64,000 nucleotides of DNA from Anabaena azotica FACHB-119 (GCF_014697625.1 NZ_JACJSG010000009.1:124001-188000); one strand, 5' to 3'. Counted from the first letter of the stretch, positions 45,260 through 54,552 are shown. Numbers and translations are program-made. The notes: generated from the letters alone by a model not told the origin.

Positions 45260-48211
45260 CTATTCAGGTTCGATCAAAGCTCTAATACCTTCAATCACAA
45301 TACCAGCAGGAGCGAATATGACTTTGACAGTCTCAATACCTACTGCTGTTACTACTCTTTGTAAACGGACTTTTAGCGGTGGATAACGTTTAATGGCTTG
45401 CTCAATATTATGCTGGTCTTTCAGTACCGGATGTTTCTCCACAGCTTGATTAACAATTATTTGAGCTTCTGTTGGCGTTGGTTTAGTCTGCTCTATTTGC
45501 TCAAGTAATTGCTGAAGCAGTTTTTCTACTTCAGCAATCTTATCTGTTGCTGGGCTATTGTATTGATTACCAATACTATCGCCTTCAACATTCCCAGCAA
45601 CGACGCTGCTATTAGTAATAGGCGCATGGAAATTCATTTGAACTTTAGGATTTTCTGACATATTTTTATATATTTTATTGACTACATCTAGCAAAGTATC
45701 AGGTGAATTTTGATTTACAGCCAGGGAAGAAGTTGCGATCGCATAATTATAATATCCACAACGTTGTTGAATGGCTGAGATTACTGTAATTAAAGTATAT
45801 GTACGGTTTTCGGAAGTTAATAAAAATTCATATAACTTAGGAAGTAATTCAGGGATACCTTTTTGCTCTAAAACATAGCTAGCATAACCAACAACGTCAG
45901 AATTTGGATCGTCCAAACATTTTACTACCTTATCAAATATAATTTGATCGGAAGAATTACTGGCAATTTCAGCTAACCAATGAACAGCATCAAAGCGCAC
46001 TCTCCAGTCTTCACTATCTAAAGCCTGCAACAGAACATTAATTGCCTCTTCATTTGCAATTTGCCCTAACATATAAATAGCAGTTTTACGAACCTCAGAG
46101 TCTTGATCTGACAATTTTTGATGTAAGGTAGTAATACTTACCTCATTCTGCATTCTTTCTAGATCGTAAGCATGAGGATTTCTATAAGTAAGTCTACCGT
46201 GAAGTATTTTCCTTCTGGGCGCAAAACAAATTCCCAACCAATTTCTTATAGCACAAAAAGCATCAGACTGAACATCAAAGCCTCTATCTGCCAACTCTTG
46301 TATTAATTCAGGTATCTCTTTTTTACCACATAGTTGAGCTAAAACACAGAGTGCGCTGTCACGAATTACCACACTGTCTCTTGCTAACACTTCAATAAGG
46401 TCAGGTATAGCAGCCTCACCTGCTATATCACCTAAAACATAGATAGCTTGGTCACAAATCAGAAAATATTCATCTTTTAAAGCCTTTTGCAGAGCCGGGA
46501 TTATTGCTTTAGTGCCGATTTTTTCTAAGGCATTAAAAGCATCCATACGAATAAAATAGTTGTCATCTTGCAAGGCTTTACTTAACGCAGGAATTGCTGC
46601 CTCATTAACAATTTTATCTAATGCTTTAACCACCAACCCCCGAATAGTATCATCCTGATTTTCTAAAGCTTTGAACAAAAAAGGAATTGCATGATTTGAG
46701 CGTGTGAGTCCTAAAAGCCAGATTTTAAAACTTTCAGAAACTCTTTGTTTCGCAATTAAATCCACTGTTTGAACTTGAAACTCCTCTTTAACTTCACCCG
46801 CCAATCTTGCTCCTAACATCAAATCCACATCTAAGGATAATTTTACCACTGTCAATGCCTGCTTTTCTTCTAGTTCAGGTAATGACAACATTAACGCCAG
46901 TGGCTCTGTCCAGTTGACATCATTTAAGTATTTATGCTTAAACCGAGCCTCACTTTGATCATCACTAATTTCGCGAAGTAATTCTAATAGCTTTTCGCCT
47001 GCATAATATTCCTGAATTAGTTGGTGATAAAACTGAATTTGCTCATCTGCTCTGTTTTCAATTAGATGATACTTGAGCAAATCATTAAGCCAGAGTCTGG
47101 CAGAGTTATCAGGATAAGGAACTTTACCTTGTAAAAATTTTGCTAAAACTTTCCTGGCTTGCCCTTCAGTAATAGTTAACCGCGAATCTTTGGCACAGTC
47201 ACGTTGCAACATCACAAATGCTAAATGTTGTAACAAATCAGATTGCCAAAAGCGTAAATCTGCGGAAATGGGTACATCACGCTTGTCTTTTTCATAAACT
47301 TTTGAGAAGCGCCTAAACAGGAAACCTAAACTATTGAGAATATCTTCATCGCATCTATCGTATTCATCGTATTCATCGTATTCATATACGTAACACAGGA
47401 TAAAGAGAAAAAGCGGTGTTTCTCGCAATTTTCGCAAGCGTCCGTCTAACCGCCGTAGCATTTCTTCGCCTACGTCTGGAAGATTAGCACGAATAAACTG
47501 CTGCATCTGCTTTTCCGTTAGGGGTTGTATTTCCAACCTTTTCTGAATGCCAAAACCTAAGTCTGAGTCTCTGGTAGTAAAAATCATTGATGTCCGGTTG
47601 ATGTACTTCTGACGAAAATTAGAGAGTTTTCGTCTTGCACTTTCATCAGGTAACTCATTCAACCCATCTATTAGTAACAAAAATCGCCCAGTAAACAAAA
47701 AATCTTCAATTTCTGTAATCTCAAGTTTTAATCCATGCTGTATGAGAAAGTCTTTAATCAAATCCAAGACTGATGTTTCGTAGCGTCTTAACTCTACCAG
47801 TACGGGAATTTTGTTTTCTTCCTCTTTTTCTATACAATTCTTAGCTTGTTCCCACAACAACTTTTTTAAAGCTGTAGACTTACCTGAACTCGGTCTCCCC
47901 TTTAATAAAACATGGTCAACAGGCTCTTTTTTCAAATCTTCTAAAACATCCAACAGTTTAATTTTTTCGATTCTCTCTACTTGACCTTCTTGTCGCTGTG
48001 GCTGTATTCTCTGCTCCAGTAAATCTATGTCTGAAGATGATATGAATGCCTTAGTTTCAATACTTTGACGGTTTAAAGCATTAGTGAAGGTATATGGATA
48101 TCTATAATTATCACAGTCATAAATAGATTTTAGATATTTGTAAATATCATTGCTGTGGTCTAAAACCATGCTCGTACTACAGGATTTTAAAACAAGACTA
48201 CCTATCCCCAT
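45260..48211 (-). CDS. NACHT-domain STAND NTPase with HEAT repeats
   Basis: A 983-residue protein. The NACHT core has Walker A GRPSSGKST (105-113), Walker B FLLLIDGLNELPD (177-189), FTTRD and the winged-helix end HQLIQEYYAGEKLLELL. From about 500 to 800 come HEAT-like repeats (recurring AIPALxxAL.D....R..A...L..I), which would sense a ligand. The last 120 residues have the polar stretch ITNSSVVAGNVEGDSIGNQY, then a heptad-rich helix (IAEVEKLLQQLLEQIEQ) and a hydrophobic end (VKVIFAPAGIVIEGIRALI). Proteins of this layout behave as bacterial NLR-like immune switches; here the effector is unclear. A paralogue at 3823-5250 is broken. The first ATG has no good ribosome site; ATG at 48169 is an alternative. 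Confidence 0.85.
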   Translation of the reverse strand: MGIGSLVLKSCSTSMVLDHSNDIYKYLKSIYDCDNYRYPYTFTNALNRQSIETKAFISSSDIDLLEQRIQPQRQEGQVERIEKIKLLDVLEDLKKEPVDHVLLKGRPSSGKSTALKKLLWEQAKNCIEKEEENKIPVLVELRRYETSVLDLIKDFLIQHGLKLEITEIEDFLFTGRFLLLIDGLNELPDESARRKLSNFRQKYINRTSMIFTTRDSDLGFGIQKRLEIQPLTEKQMQQFIRANLPDVGEEMLRRLDGRLRKLRETPLFLFILCYVYEYDEYDEYDRCDEDILNSLGFLFRRFSKVYEKDKRDVPISADLRFWQSDLLQHLAFVMLQRDCAKDSRLTITEGQARKVLAKFLQGKVPYPDNSARLWLNDLLKYHLIENRADEQIQFYHQLIQEYYAGEKLLELLREISDDQSEARFKHKYLNDVNWTEPLALMLSLPELEEKQALTVVKLSLDVDLMLGARLAGEVKEEFQVQTVDLIAKQRVSESFKIWLLGLTRSNHAIPFLFKALENQDDTIRGLVVKALDKIVNEAAIPALSKALQDDNYFIRMDAFNALEKIGTKAIIPALQKALKDEYFLICDQAIYVLGDIAGEAAIPDLIEVLARDSVVIRDSALCVLAQLCGKKEIPELIQELADRGFDVQSDAFCAIRNWLGICFAPRRKILHGRLTYRNPHAYDLERMQNEVSITTLHQKLSDQDSEVRKTAIYMLGQIANEEAINVLLQALDSEDWRVRFDAVHWLAEIASNSSDQIIFDKVVKCLDDPNSDVVGYASYVLEQKGIPELLPKLYEFLLTSENRTYTLITVISAIQQRCGYYNYAIATSSLAVNQNSPDTLLDVVNKIYKNMSENPKVQMNFHAPITNSSVVAGNVEGDSIGNQYNSPATDKIAEVEKLLQQLLEQIEQTKPTPTEAQIIVNQAVEKHPVLKDQHNIEQAIKRYPPLKVRLQRVVTAVGIETVKVIFAPAGIVIEGIRALIEPE

Positions 48212-48357
48212 TTAGTATAACAATTGAGAATACACAATAGTTTTTTGTTTCTCAACCTGTGCCAAATGTTAGCCTTTTTTAACGCAGAGGTACGCTGAGG
48301 TTAGCGCGGAGGTTTTTTAAAGATTATTCGTTGTGTAGCCAAGGCTTATAAATGGGA

Positions 48358-49092
48358 TTAGTTGGTTAAGCCATTTTGCAGTGCGTAGCGGACTAACTCG
48401 GTGCGGCTATTTGTTCCGGTTTTGGTGAAGAGTTTACTGACATATTTCTCAACGTTGCGAACGCTGGTGTTTAGGCGACTGGCGATTTCTTTGTTCATTA
48501 AACCTTCTGCTACTAGGTCTAAAACGCTTTGTTCGCGTGGGGTTAATTCAATTTTAATTGGTGAGGGTGATTGTGCGATCGCCTTTGGCGGGGCGTAGCC
48601 CATCGCCTTCCCTGGCACGTAGCCCATCCCACCAGTTTTTTTCAGCATTTCCTGTATTTTTTTTAATTCCTGACCAATACCACTAATATCAGTAATATTA
48701 CTATTTGCTTTAGTAACAATAGTTCGCCGCAACAGCAAATTTTCTACAATAGCTACCAATTCATCAGGATTAAAGGGTTTTGGTAGATAAGCATCACAGC
48801 CGGCTTGGTATCCTTCAATGCGATCGCCACTCATCCCTCTAGCAGTCAAAAAAACTACTGGTAAGGACTCAAAACGCGGGTCTTCCCGTAATAGTTTCAG
48901 AAATTGCATCCCGCTTACCTGCGGCATCATAATATCGGAAATTACTAAATCCGGCACATTTTTTTGCAACAATTGCCAAGCATCATTCGCGTTACTAGCT
49001 ACTTGCACCGTAAAACTACTTTCTTCCAAATAATCTTTAACTGCTTGGCGCACTCCAGGTTCATCATCTACTAGTAACAATTTTGCTGACAT
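48358..49092 (-). CDS. Response regulator, NarL type (Ycf29-like)
   Basis: A 244-residue protein with a receiver domain (acidic D9/D10, phospho-acceptor D53 in LVISDIMMPQVSG, K105 in LPKPFNP) and a LuxR/GerE helix-turn-helix (LTPREQSVLDLVAEGLMNKE to NSRTELVRYAL, about 184-240). The GCDAYLPKPF and DRIEGYQAG features fit the cyanobacterial/plastid Ycf29 group. The kinase partner is not adjacent. Residues 154-173 (GGMGYVPGKAMGYAPPKAIA) are low-complexity and encoded by a dispersed repeat that includes HIP1; it lies in the linker, in frame. Function of the Ycf29 group is poorly known. Confidence 0.85.
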   Translation of the reverse strand: MSAKLLLVDDEPGVRQAVKDYLEESSFTVQVASNANDAWQLLQKNVPDLVISDIMMPQVSGMQFLKLLREDPRFESLPVVFLTARGMSGDRIEGYQAGCDAYLPKPFNPDELVAIVENLLLRRTIVTKANSNITDISGIGQELKKIQEMLKKTGGMGYVPGKAMGYAPPKAIAQSPSPIKIELTPREQSVLDLVAEGLMNKEIASRLNTSVRNVEKYVSKLFTKTGTNSRTELVRYALQNGLTN

Positions 49093-49347
49093 CGTTCCTT
49101 CCTTGGTTAAGCGGCTGGGGTAGAGCTATTTTTCTTGTTTGTTTTAATTTAACGGAACTGCTTAACCTAATATTATACGGTTATTGCTCTAAAATAGTTC
49201 GGTTTCCCACACTTGACAAAATAAAAGATTATAAATTAATCCCCACTTGCTAAAGCTTAATATTCGACTTTCTGTAATTTTCATTTCAAAGCACAAGTTA
49301 ACTAACGGCGATAATGCTCAATGAGACGATAACACAAGCATGAAAGC

Positions 49348-50208
49348 GTGAAAACAAAACTCCTTATTTCTCCTCAAGAACTCACGTCTTTGTTAGCAGA
49401 AAAGTCATTAAACAACGTCATTATTGATACGCGCAATCCTGAAGATTATGCTACTGCTCACATTCCACAATCTATCAATATGCGAGATTTTTTTACTTAT
49501 CTTTTAGAAGATTCCTCGCCAACAGGTTTAAAGAAATTGCAAGAATACTTTGCGGAAATTTTGAGCAAGTTGAGCATCTTTGGCGGGGAAAAGATAATTG
49601 TGTATGAAGATACTTTGAATAATGGTTATGGACAATCTTGTCGAGCTGCTTTTTTACTCAAGTATTTAGGTTGCGCTCAGGTATCGATTTTGCATGGAGG
49701 ATATCAAGCTTGGCTGGCGGCTGGTTTACCTACCACCGATGAAGTTCCTGAACGGGAAAGCTGCATTTTTAGATTGCGTCCTCAATCTGAGATGATAGTG
49801 ACGACAAGCGAGATGTTAGCAGCGCTGGATCATCCAGCAATTATAAAATTAGATGTGCGCGATCGCAACGAATGGCAAGGGCTAACTTCTTCACCTTACG
49901 GTACTGATTTTTGTCCCCGCAAAGGCAGAATACCCAATGCTATCTGGTTGGAATGGCATCGTTTGATGAAATCTGAATCTGGTATTCCCATGTTCCGTTC
50001 GCCAGCAGAAATCTTAGAAATTTGTCAGTCAGTTGGTATTACTTCCGAGTCTACCTTATACGTTTACTGCTTTAAAGGTTCCAGAGCAGCTAATACTGTC
50101 ATTGCTCTACAAGAAGCGGGAATAAATGCTAGAAATTACTTTGGCTCTTGGAATGAATGGTCGCGTGACTTATCTTTACCTGTTGATAGTAATTTAATCC
50201 ACGCCTAA
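49348..50208 (+). CDS. Sulfurtransferase with two rhodanese domains
   Basis: A 286-residue tandem-rhodanese protein of the thiosulfate/mercaptopyruvate sulfurtransferase type. The N-domain has IIDTRNPEDYATAHIPQSIN and VSILHGGYQAWLAAGLP and is normally inactive. The C-domain has KLDVRDRNEWQG, GRIPNAIWLEW and the catalytic Cys in VYCFKGSRAANT. The loop CFKGSR differs from the classical CRxGxT or CGSGVT, so donor preference is unclear. The start is GTG 49348: the upstream ATG (49340) runs into TGA after three codons and overlaps this GTG. A hairpin follows the stop. Cytosolic. Confidence 0.85.
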   Translation: MKTKLLISPQELTSLLAEKSLNNVIIDTRNPEDYATAHIPQSINMRDFFTYLLEDSSPTGLKKLQEYFAEILSKLSIFGGEKIIVYEDTLNNGYGQSCRAAFLLKYLGCAQVSILHGGYQAWLAAGLPTTDEVPERESCIFRLRPQSEMIVTTSEMLAALDHPAIIKLDVRDRNEWQGLTSSPYGTDFCPRKGRIPNAIWLEWHRLMKSESGIPMFRSPAEILEICQSVGITSESTLYVYCFKGSRAANTVIALQEAGINARNYFGSWNEWSRDLSLPVDSNLIHA

Positions 50209-50240
50209 TCTTAATTAGGGATTTCCCAAAAATGAATTCT

Positions 50241-50281
50241 CTATTTTGTAGGGTGGGCATCTTGCTCACCCTACAAAATAG
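50241..50281. terminator. Hairpin downstream of the rhodanese gene
   Basis: CTATTTTGTAGGGTGGGC and GCTCACCCTACAAAATAG pair over 18 bp with one mismatch and an ATCTT loop. There is no T-run after it, but the A/T-rich base of the stem could serve in both directions. It is also a member of the dispersed GTAGGGTGGGCAT repeat. Confidence 0.5.
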
Positions 50282-50313
50282 AGTGAAAATTTTTTAAGAA
50301 TCCTCGTTATATA

Positions 50314-50565
50314 TCTGACTTTTCACGTTATAGCAGGGGACAGGTGACAGGGGACAGGTGACAGCTTCAAAAGCTGCTTAATATAAGGGTTTTATAATTT
50401 ACTTATGTCCTAACCTATGTGGCTACTGCTATATGTGGAAAAGTTAACGCTCCTACCTAACCCCCCAGCCCCCTTCCCTACAAGGGAAGGGGGAGAAATC
50501 AAAGCCTCTCTCCTCGTAGGAGAGAGGTTTGGAGAGAGGTTTTCCAGATCCCGTGAAAAGTCAGG
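50314..50565. repeat. Family E inverted-repeat element, copy 2 (host of a nested insertion)
   Basis: The ends TCTGACTTTTCACG and CGTGAAAAGTCAGG are perfect over 13 bp. The interior matches 5856-6001 nearly base for base from CCTAACCCCCCAGCC onward. A family C element (50331-50431) is inserted after CACGTTA; the empty site in copy 1 reads CACGTTATGTGG. Confidence 0.8.
50331..50431. mobile_element. Family C element nested in a family E element
   Basis: 101 bp from TAGCAGGGGACAGG to GGCTACTGCTA with a duplicated TA on each side. The uninterrupted target sequence is preserved at 5866-5882. The left part is built of GGGACAG/GTGACAG heptamers; the right part has ATGTCCTAACCTATGTGGC. Confidence 0.8.
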
Positions 50566-50614
50566 TTATATGTACCCTAACATTAGGAAAGCGGCGAATA
50601 CTTGTTAAATTTTT

Positions 50615-51319
50615 ATGACACCCCCAGTAGATATAAACTTTCCTCAAGGTTTGTTACAAAGCTGGCAAGTTGCAAAGAATTATGTAACCCAAAGCGTTAA
50701 TTCCTTGACTAACTCAGCACAGCAAGTAGAACAATCTTTACAGCAAACGACCTCTACAGCAACAGACCAAGTTATTGACACGCTGACAACCAAACTGGGA
50801 CAAAGTTGGCAAACGGCGGAACAAATTAAAAATACAACATCTGTAGCTGTACAAACATCAATAAATTCTTCTATAAATGATTGGCTAGCACAACACCCAA
50901 CATTCTTACGGTTAGTGCAAATATTGAATTGGGCTACCAATCACCCAATTATCAGTTTAATTATTTCCCTGTTTGCTATAGCTTTTATTTGGAGCATTAT
51001 CAAAGCAATTATCCGCTTGATTGAGACAGCCAGTTTGTCAATCTTGCAAGTCCCAATCAAAATGCTTCAGGGTTTAATTAAAATTAGTATTTTCTCTTTG
51101 AGTCAAGCTGGTAATTTCGCCGCTAAAAGGCTAAATAATCATCAGGTTTTAGATAAATCATTTATATTCACAACTGATACTCAAATTATTTACCCAGATA
51201 AGCGGCAAAGATTAGCAGAAATCGCTCATCGTTTAGAAGAAATCCAAAAAGAACAACAAGAACTATTAAAAGAAGCCTCAGACCTGATGGCTAATCACAA
51301 TAATATTATGAGTATCTGA
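50615..51319 (+). CDS. Hypothetical membrane protein with amphipathic helices
   Basis: A 234-residue protein. The N-terminal half (1-95) is Gln/Thr/Ser-rich and helical with repeating spacing (SVNSLTNSAQQVEQSLQQTT), reminiscent of an amphipathic lipid-binding helix. There is one strong membrane segment (PIISLIISLFAIAFIWSIIKAI, about 108-129), then an amphipathic region. The C-terminus ends in a charged coiled coil (LAEIAHRLEEIQKEQQELLKEA). I do not recognise the family. It is convergent with the amino-acid oxidase gene, with an imperfect hairpin between them. Confidence 0.65.
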   Translation: MTPPVDINFPQGLLQSWQVAKNYVTQSVNSLTNSAQQVEQSLQQTTSTATDQVIDTLTTKLGQSWQTAEQIKNTTSVAVQTSINSSINDWLAQHPTFLRLVQILNWATNHPIISLIISLFAIAFIWSIIKAIIRLIETASLSILQVPIKMLQGLIKISIFSLSQAGNFAAKRLNNHQVLDKSFIFTTDTQIIYPDKRQRLAEIAHRLEEIQKEQQELLKEASDLMANHNNIMSI

Positions 51320-51335
51320 AAATAAAAACTCTGTG

Positions 51336-51382
51336 CCTCTGTGCCTCTGTGGTGATAAATATTAACCACGGAGACACAGAGG
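51336..51382. terminator. Bidirectional hairpin between convergent genes
   Basis: CCTCTGTGCCTCTGTGGT (51336-51353) pairs with ACCACGGAGACACAGAGG (51365-51382) around an AT-rich loop, 18 bp with two mismatches. It lies between the stops at 51319 and 51387 and could end transcription of both genes. The CCTCTGTG sequence is itself a short tandem repeat. Confidence 0.6.
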
Positions 51383-51386
51383 TAAT

Positions 51387-52520
51387 TTATAGTGATAATT
51401 GAGGAATAATTTCATCCTCTTTACCTGCTAAAAATTGAGCAAATCGCTTGGCTAAAGGTGGGACAAACACTAAAGGATTGCTGAAACCAGAAAAAATATG
51501 CACATTTTTTAATTCAGGAATAGCACCAATTACGGGTAAGTTGTTGTTACTAAATGCGACTAAACAATGATGCCAATTTCCAGGTAGATTACCCAATGCA
51601 GGTAAAATTTGACTGATACCTTGACGCAACAAATTTTCACTGGCTTCAGGATTAATCACAGCATCAGGATTTGTGAGGATACGGCTAATTTGCCCTAAGC
51701 GCAAACTTCCATCTAAAAACTGAATTGCACCCGCATCTAATATTTGTGCTGTTAGCTGATTATCTGGTTCATCCCACAGTTCATCAACTTTAGTAGACGC
51801 AGATTCTAGTTGAAATCTTTGCAAATTAGCTGGCATGACTAAAGTATTTAAACGCAAATCAACGGGAGGAATTTCGATGATTTCTGCATGGGTAAAATAC
51901 AATTTCACAGATATACCCAGCGATTTTAATAACTGTCGGCTGAGTCCACCAGCACATATAACTACATTAGCACTGTGAGTAGTAGTTCCTTGCCATTCCG
52001 TAATTTGTAATTCACCACCAGCGCGTAAGAAGGCTTGAATGTAAGCTTGCGCTGTTTTCTGCGGGTTAATATGACCATGTTTAACTGTTAATGCACCTGC
52101 GATGGCGTTCCGCCCAGCGTAGCTGATCGCACCCCGATTGAGTAATGGTTCTAACTCACAGGCTTCTGCTACACTAAGTAAACGCGGCGGTACTGCACAA
52201 TTAGCATACAAAGCGGCTGTAGCTTCTGGGTTAGCGTCAGCAGGAATTGTCAGTAATAAATCTAACTCCCGCAATTCGATATCAGCATCTAACTCTTGGG
52301 ACAGGATATTGTATCGGGCGATCGCTTCCCGGCATAATTGACGAGTAAGTTCTGTACTCCCAGACCAATAAGCTAATCCACCATAACTATAACGGGTAGC
52401 ATTTTGCGCTACAGCATCTTTTTCTAATAAAAGTACACTAAAGCCTGTCTTCACCAATTCATAGGCGAGTGCAGCACCCGTAATTCCTCCACCAACCACA
52501 GTCCAGTCGTAAGTTTTCAT
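51387..52520 (-). CDS. FAD-dependent amino-acid (glycine/D-amino acid) oxidase
   Basis: A 377-residue DAO-family flavoprotein. It has the N-terminal Rossmann motif DWTVVGGGITGAALAYELVK, the LLLEKDAVAQNATRYSYGG loop, a second FAD contact in VVICAGGLSRQLLKSLG, and the C-terminal GNWHHCLVAFSNNNLPVIG and VHIFSGFSNPLVFVPPLA segments. It should oxidise an amine such as glycine, sarcosine or a D-amino acid with O2. The substrate is not determined by eye. Cytosolic. No thiazole or other pathway genes are adjacent. Length is typical. Confidence 0.85.
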   Translation of the reverse strand: MKTYDWTVVGGGITGAALAYELVKTGFSVLLLEKDAVAQNATRYSYGGLAYWSGSTELTRQLCREAIARYNILSQELDADIELRELDLLLTIPADANPEATAALYANCAVPPRLLSVAEACELEPLLNRGAISYAGRNAIAGALTVKHGHINPQKTAQAYIQAFLRAGGELQITEWQGTTTHSANVVICAGGLSRQLLKSLGISVKLYFTHAEIIEIPPVDLRLNTLVMPANLQRFQLESASTKVDELWDEPDNQLTAQILDAGAIQFLDGSLRLGQISRILTNPDAVINPEASENLLRQGISQILPALGNLPGNWHHCLVAFSNNNLPVIGAIPELKNVHIFSGFSNPLVFVPPLAKRFAQFLAGKEDEIIPQLSL

Positions 52521-53263
52521 CTAATACGTTGCTTGTAAACGACTTACCAGATATTCTCCCGCAAGCACGGGCGCATAGATAGGTGCTTTTCCTTGTTGGC
52601 AACTTTCCAGACCTGTCCTCCTCCCTGTTTCCCCTGCGCTGAAAATTGGTCAGAGGACTGTCGTCAACTCACGAGCAATTCATCTCACGCTCCCCGAAGG
52701 GACAGACGTGAAATGAATTGCTGTTTAAGGTAATTCTGCTAGTTTACTGTATCTTAACAAAAGAAAAAATACTTTTCACCTCAACGTGTCATCAGAAATT
52801 TTACTGAATTAAGCGACTTATGTATAATTTGTGATACCAATTTCCTATGAACTTGCACTGAATAAATAATGTACAGATTGGCAAGCAACGTCTCTACATT
52901 GCATTTGACCGATGTCTATTGTAAGTGATGGTAAGTTAAAGTTTATAATGTTCTTTCCATCTGATTAGGTGATTCATCTATTCTGTCAATTTTTGAAGTT
53001 TTTATAAAAAACAGAGTTTTTCGCGAAAAATGAAATTTTAAATTTGAATTTTTACTGAAGTACGTAATTACGGTTTATCAAATGGGAAATCTAAAAGTGT
53101 TATTTATTAGCGTTGCTATGGGGAGTAAAGTAATTGTGTATTACTTGCCTTTGTTATTTATATTCCATGTGTAACCAAATCAGTATAACTCCAGATACTA
53201 GATTACAAGTTATCGGACAATCTGGAGATAAAACGGATATGGGTAGACCTGCCATGTTTCAGC
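52521..53263. other. 740-bp spacer between divergent genes
   Basis: Contains a half of the GAGACGTTGC palindrome (AAGCAACGTCTCTACATTG near 52882) and an imperfect GAATTGCT/AGCAATTC hairpin (about 52671-52726). The rest is AT-rich with no gene I would support. Promoters of both flanking genes should lie here. Confidence 0.5.
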
Positions 53264-54460
53264 ATGGATGAGCGTTTTGTAGGCTTTTGTCGGCGAAATG
53301 GTCAAGAAATAGCTGAAATTATTATTAGTGTGAAAAAGCGATCGCCGGCGATAATTCCACAATCAGGTGAAGCTTTAAGTAGTTTTTCAGTCCTCAGAAC
53401 TCTGATTTTCTATGGAACGCAACTCATGTCAGGCATAAGTCCATATTCTCTTGTGAAAAAACCTCCTATGATTTTGGTGGCGGATGATGACAAAATCATC
53501 CGTATGCTGTTGCGTGAAGCTATGGAAAAAGAAGGTTATTGGGTGGTAGAGGTAACAGACGGTAAACAGTGTTTAGACGCTTATGAGACTGTAAAACCAG
53601 ATATAGTTTTGCTAGATGCAATGATGCCTGTGATGGATGGTTTCACTTGCTGTAAGCAATTACTGCAAATGGCCAGAGAACATCTGATTTCTGCTGTAAC
53701 TAGTTTCGATCATGACGCTAACTTAGGTAGTTCGGTGATTTCCGGGTTATGGGAGCGTACCCCAATCATCATGGTTACAAGTTTAAATGATGCAGAATCT
53801 ATTGATCGTGCTTTTGAAGTTGGCGCAACTGATTATATTACCAAGCCCATTCACTGGGCTTTATTGCGTCAGCGCTTACGAAGATTACTACAGCAAGCAC
53901 AAGTTTATAAACAGTTAGAAGCAGCTAACTTGGCTTTACAGCATTTAGCTAATGTAGACGGCTTAACTGGATTAGCAAATCGCCGTCGCTTTGATAATTA
54001 CTTGAATACACAATGGATTAACTTGGTGCAGGAAAACGCACCCCTGTCGCTGATTTTATGTGATATAGATTTTTTTAAATTTTATAATGACCAATATGGA
54101 CACCCAGCAGGAGACATCTGTCTACAAAAGGTGGGTGCAGTTTTAAACTACAAAGCCCAGAAACATCAAGATTTAGTAGCTCGTTATGGTGGTGAAGAAT
54201 TTGCCGTAATTATGCCATACACGCACGCAGCTGGAGCAATGTATGTTGCCAATACGATACAAGCTAGCATCAGAAATTTGCAAATTGTCCACAGTAAATC
54301 TACTGTCAGCGACTATATTACCCTGAGTATGGGTGTAGCAACTATCATTCCTACGTGGGAGTCCTCACCATCTGACTTAATTGCGGCGGCGGATAAAGCC
54401 CTTTATCAAGCAAAAGAAGCAGGACGTAATCAGATTTTTCAGTTGACAGTTGACAGTTGA
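53264..54460 (+). CDS. Response regulator with GGDEF (diguanylate cyclase) domain
   Basis: A 398-residue frame. Receiver domain (ILVADDDKIIRMLLREAMEK, phospho-acceptor in IVLLDAMMPVMDG, K in YITKPIHW) with an insertion of about 25 residues before the fourth strand (ISAVTSFDHDANLGSSV). GGDEF domain from LANVDGLTGLANRRRFD, with the signature as ARYGGEEF and the metal-binding ILCDIDFFKFYND. Diguanylate cyclases make cyclic di-GMP. The product-inhibition RxxD site reads KHQD, so feedback may be weak. The true start may be ATG 53426 or 53465, since the first 54 residues look poorly coding. The stop lies in a heptamer tract that encodes the last residues LTVDS. Confidence 0.85.
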   Translation: MDERFVGFCRRNGQEIAEIIISVKKRSPAIIPQSGEALSSFSVLRTLIFYGTQLMSGISPYSLVKKPPMILVADDDKIIRMLLREAMEKEGYWVVEVTDGKQCLDAYETVKPDIVLLDAMMPVMDGFTCCKQLLQMAREHLISAVTSFDHDANLGSSVISGLWERTPIIMVTSLNDAESIDRAFEVGATDYITKPIHWALLRQRLRRLLQQAQVYKQLEAANLALQHLANVDGLTGLANRRRFDNYLNTQWINLVQENAPLSLILCDIDFFKFYNDQYGHPAGDICLQKVGAVLNYKAQKHQDLVARYGGEEFAVIMPYTHAAGAMYVANTIQASIRNLQIVHSKSTVSDYITLSMGVATIIPTWESSPSDLIAAADKALYQAKEAGRNQIFQLTVDS

Positions 54461-54552
54461 CAGGTGACAGTTGACAGTTATCAGTTATCAGTTATCAGTT
54501 ATCAGTTGACAGGTGACAGTTGACAGGTGACAGTTGACAGTTGTCAGTTGAC
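54434..54552. repeat. Heptanucleotide tract (CAGTTGA/CAGTTAT/CAGGTGA)
   Basis: About 17 units of related heptamers running from inside the last codons of the GGDEF gene into the spacer before sasA. Interspersed unit spellings show separate duplications of GTTGACA, GTTATCA and GGTGACA. Confidence 0.9.
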
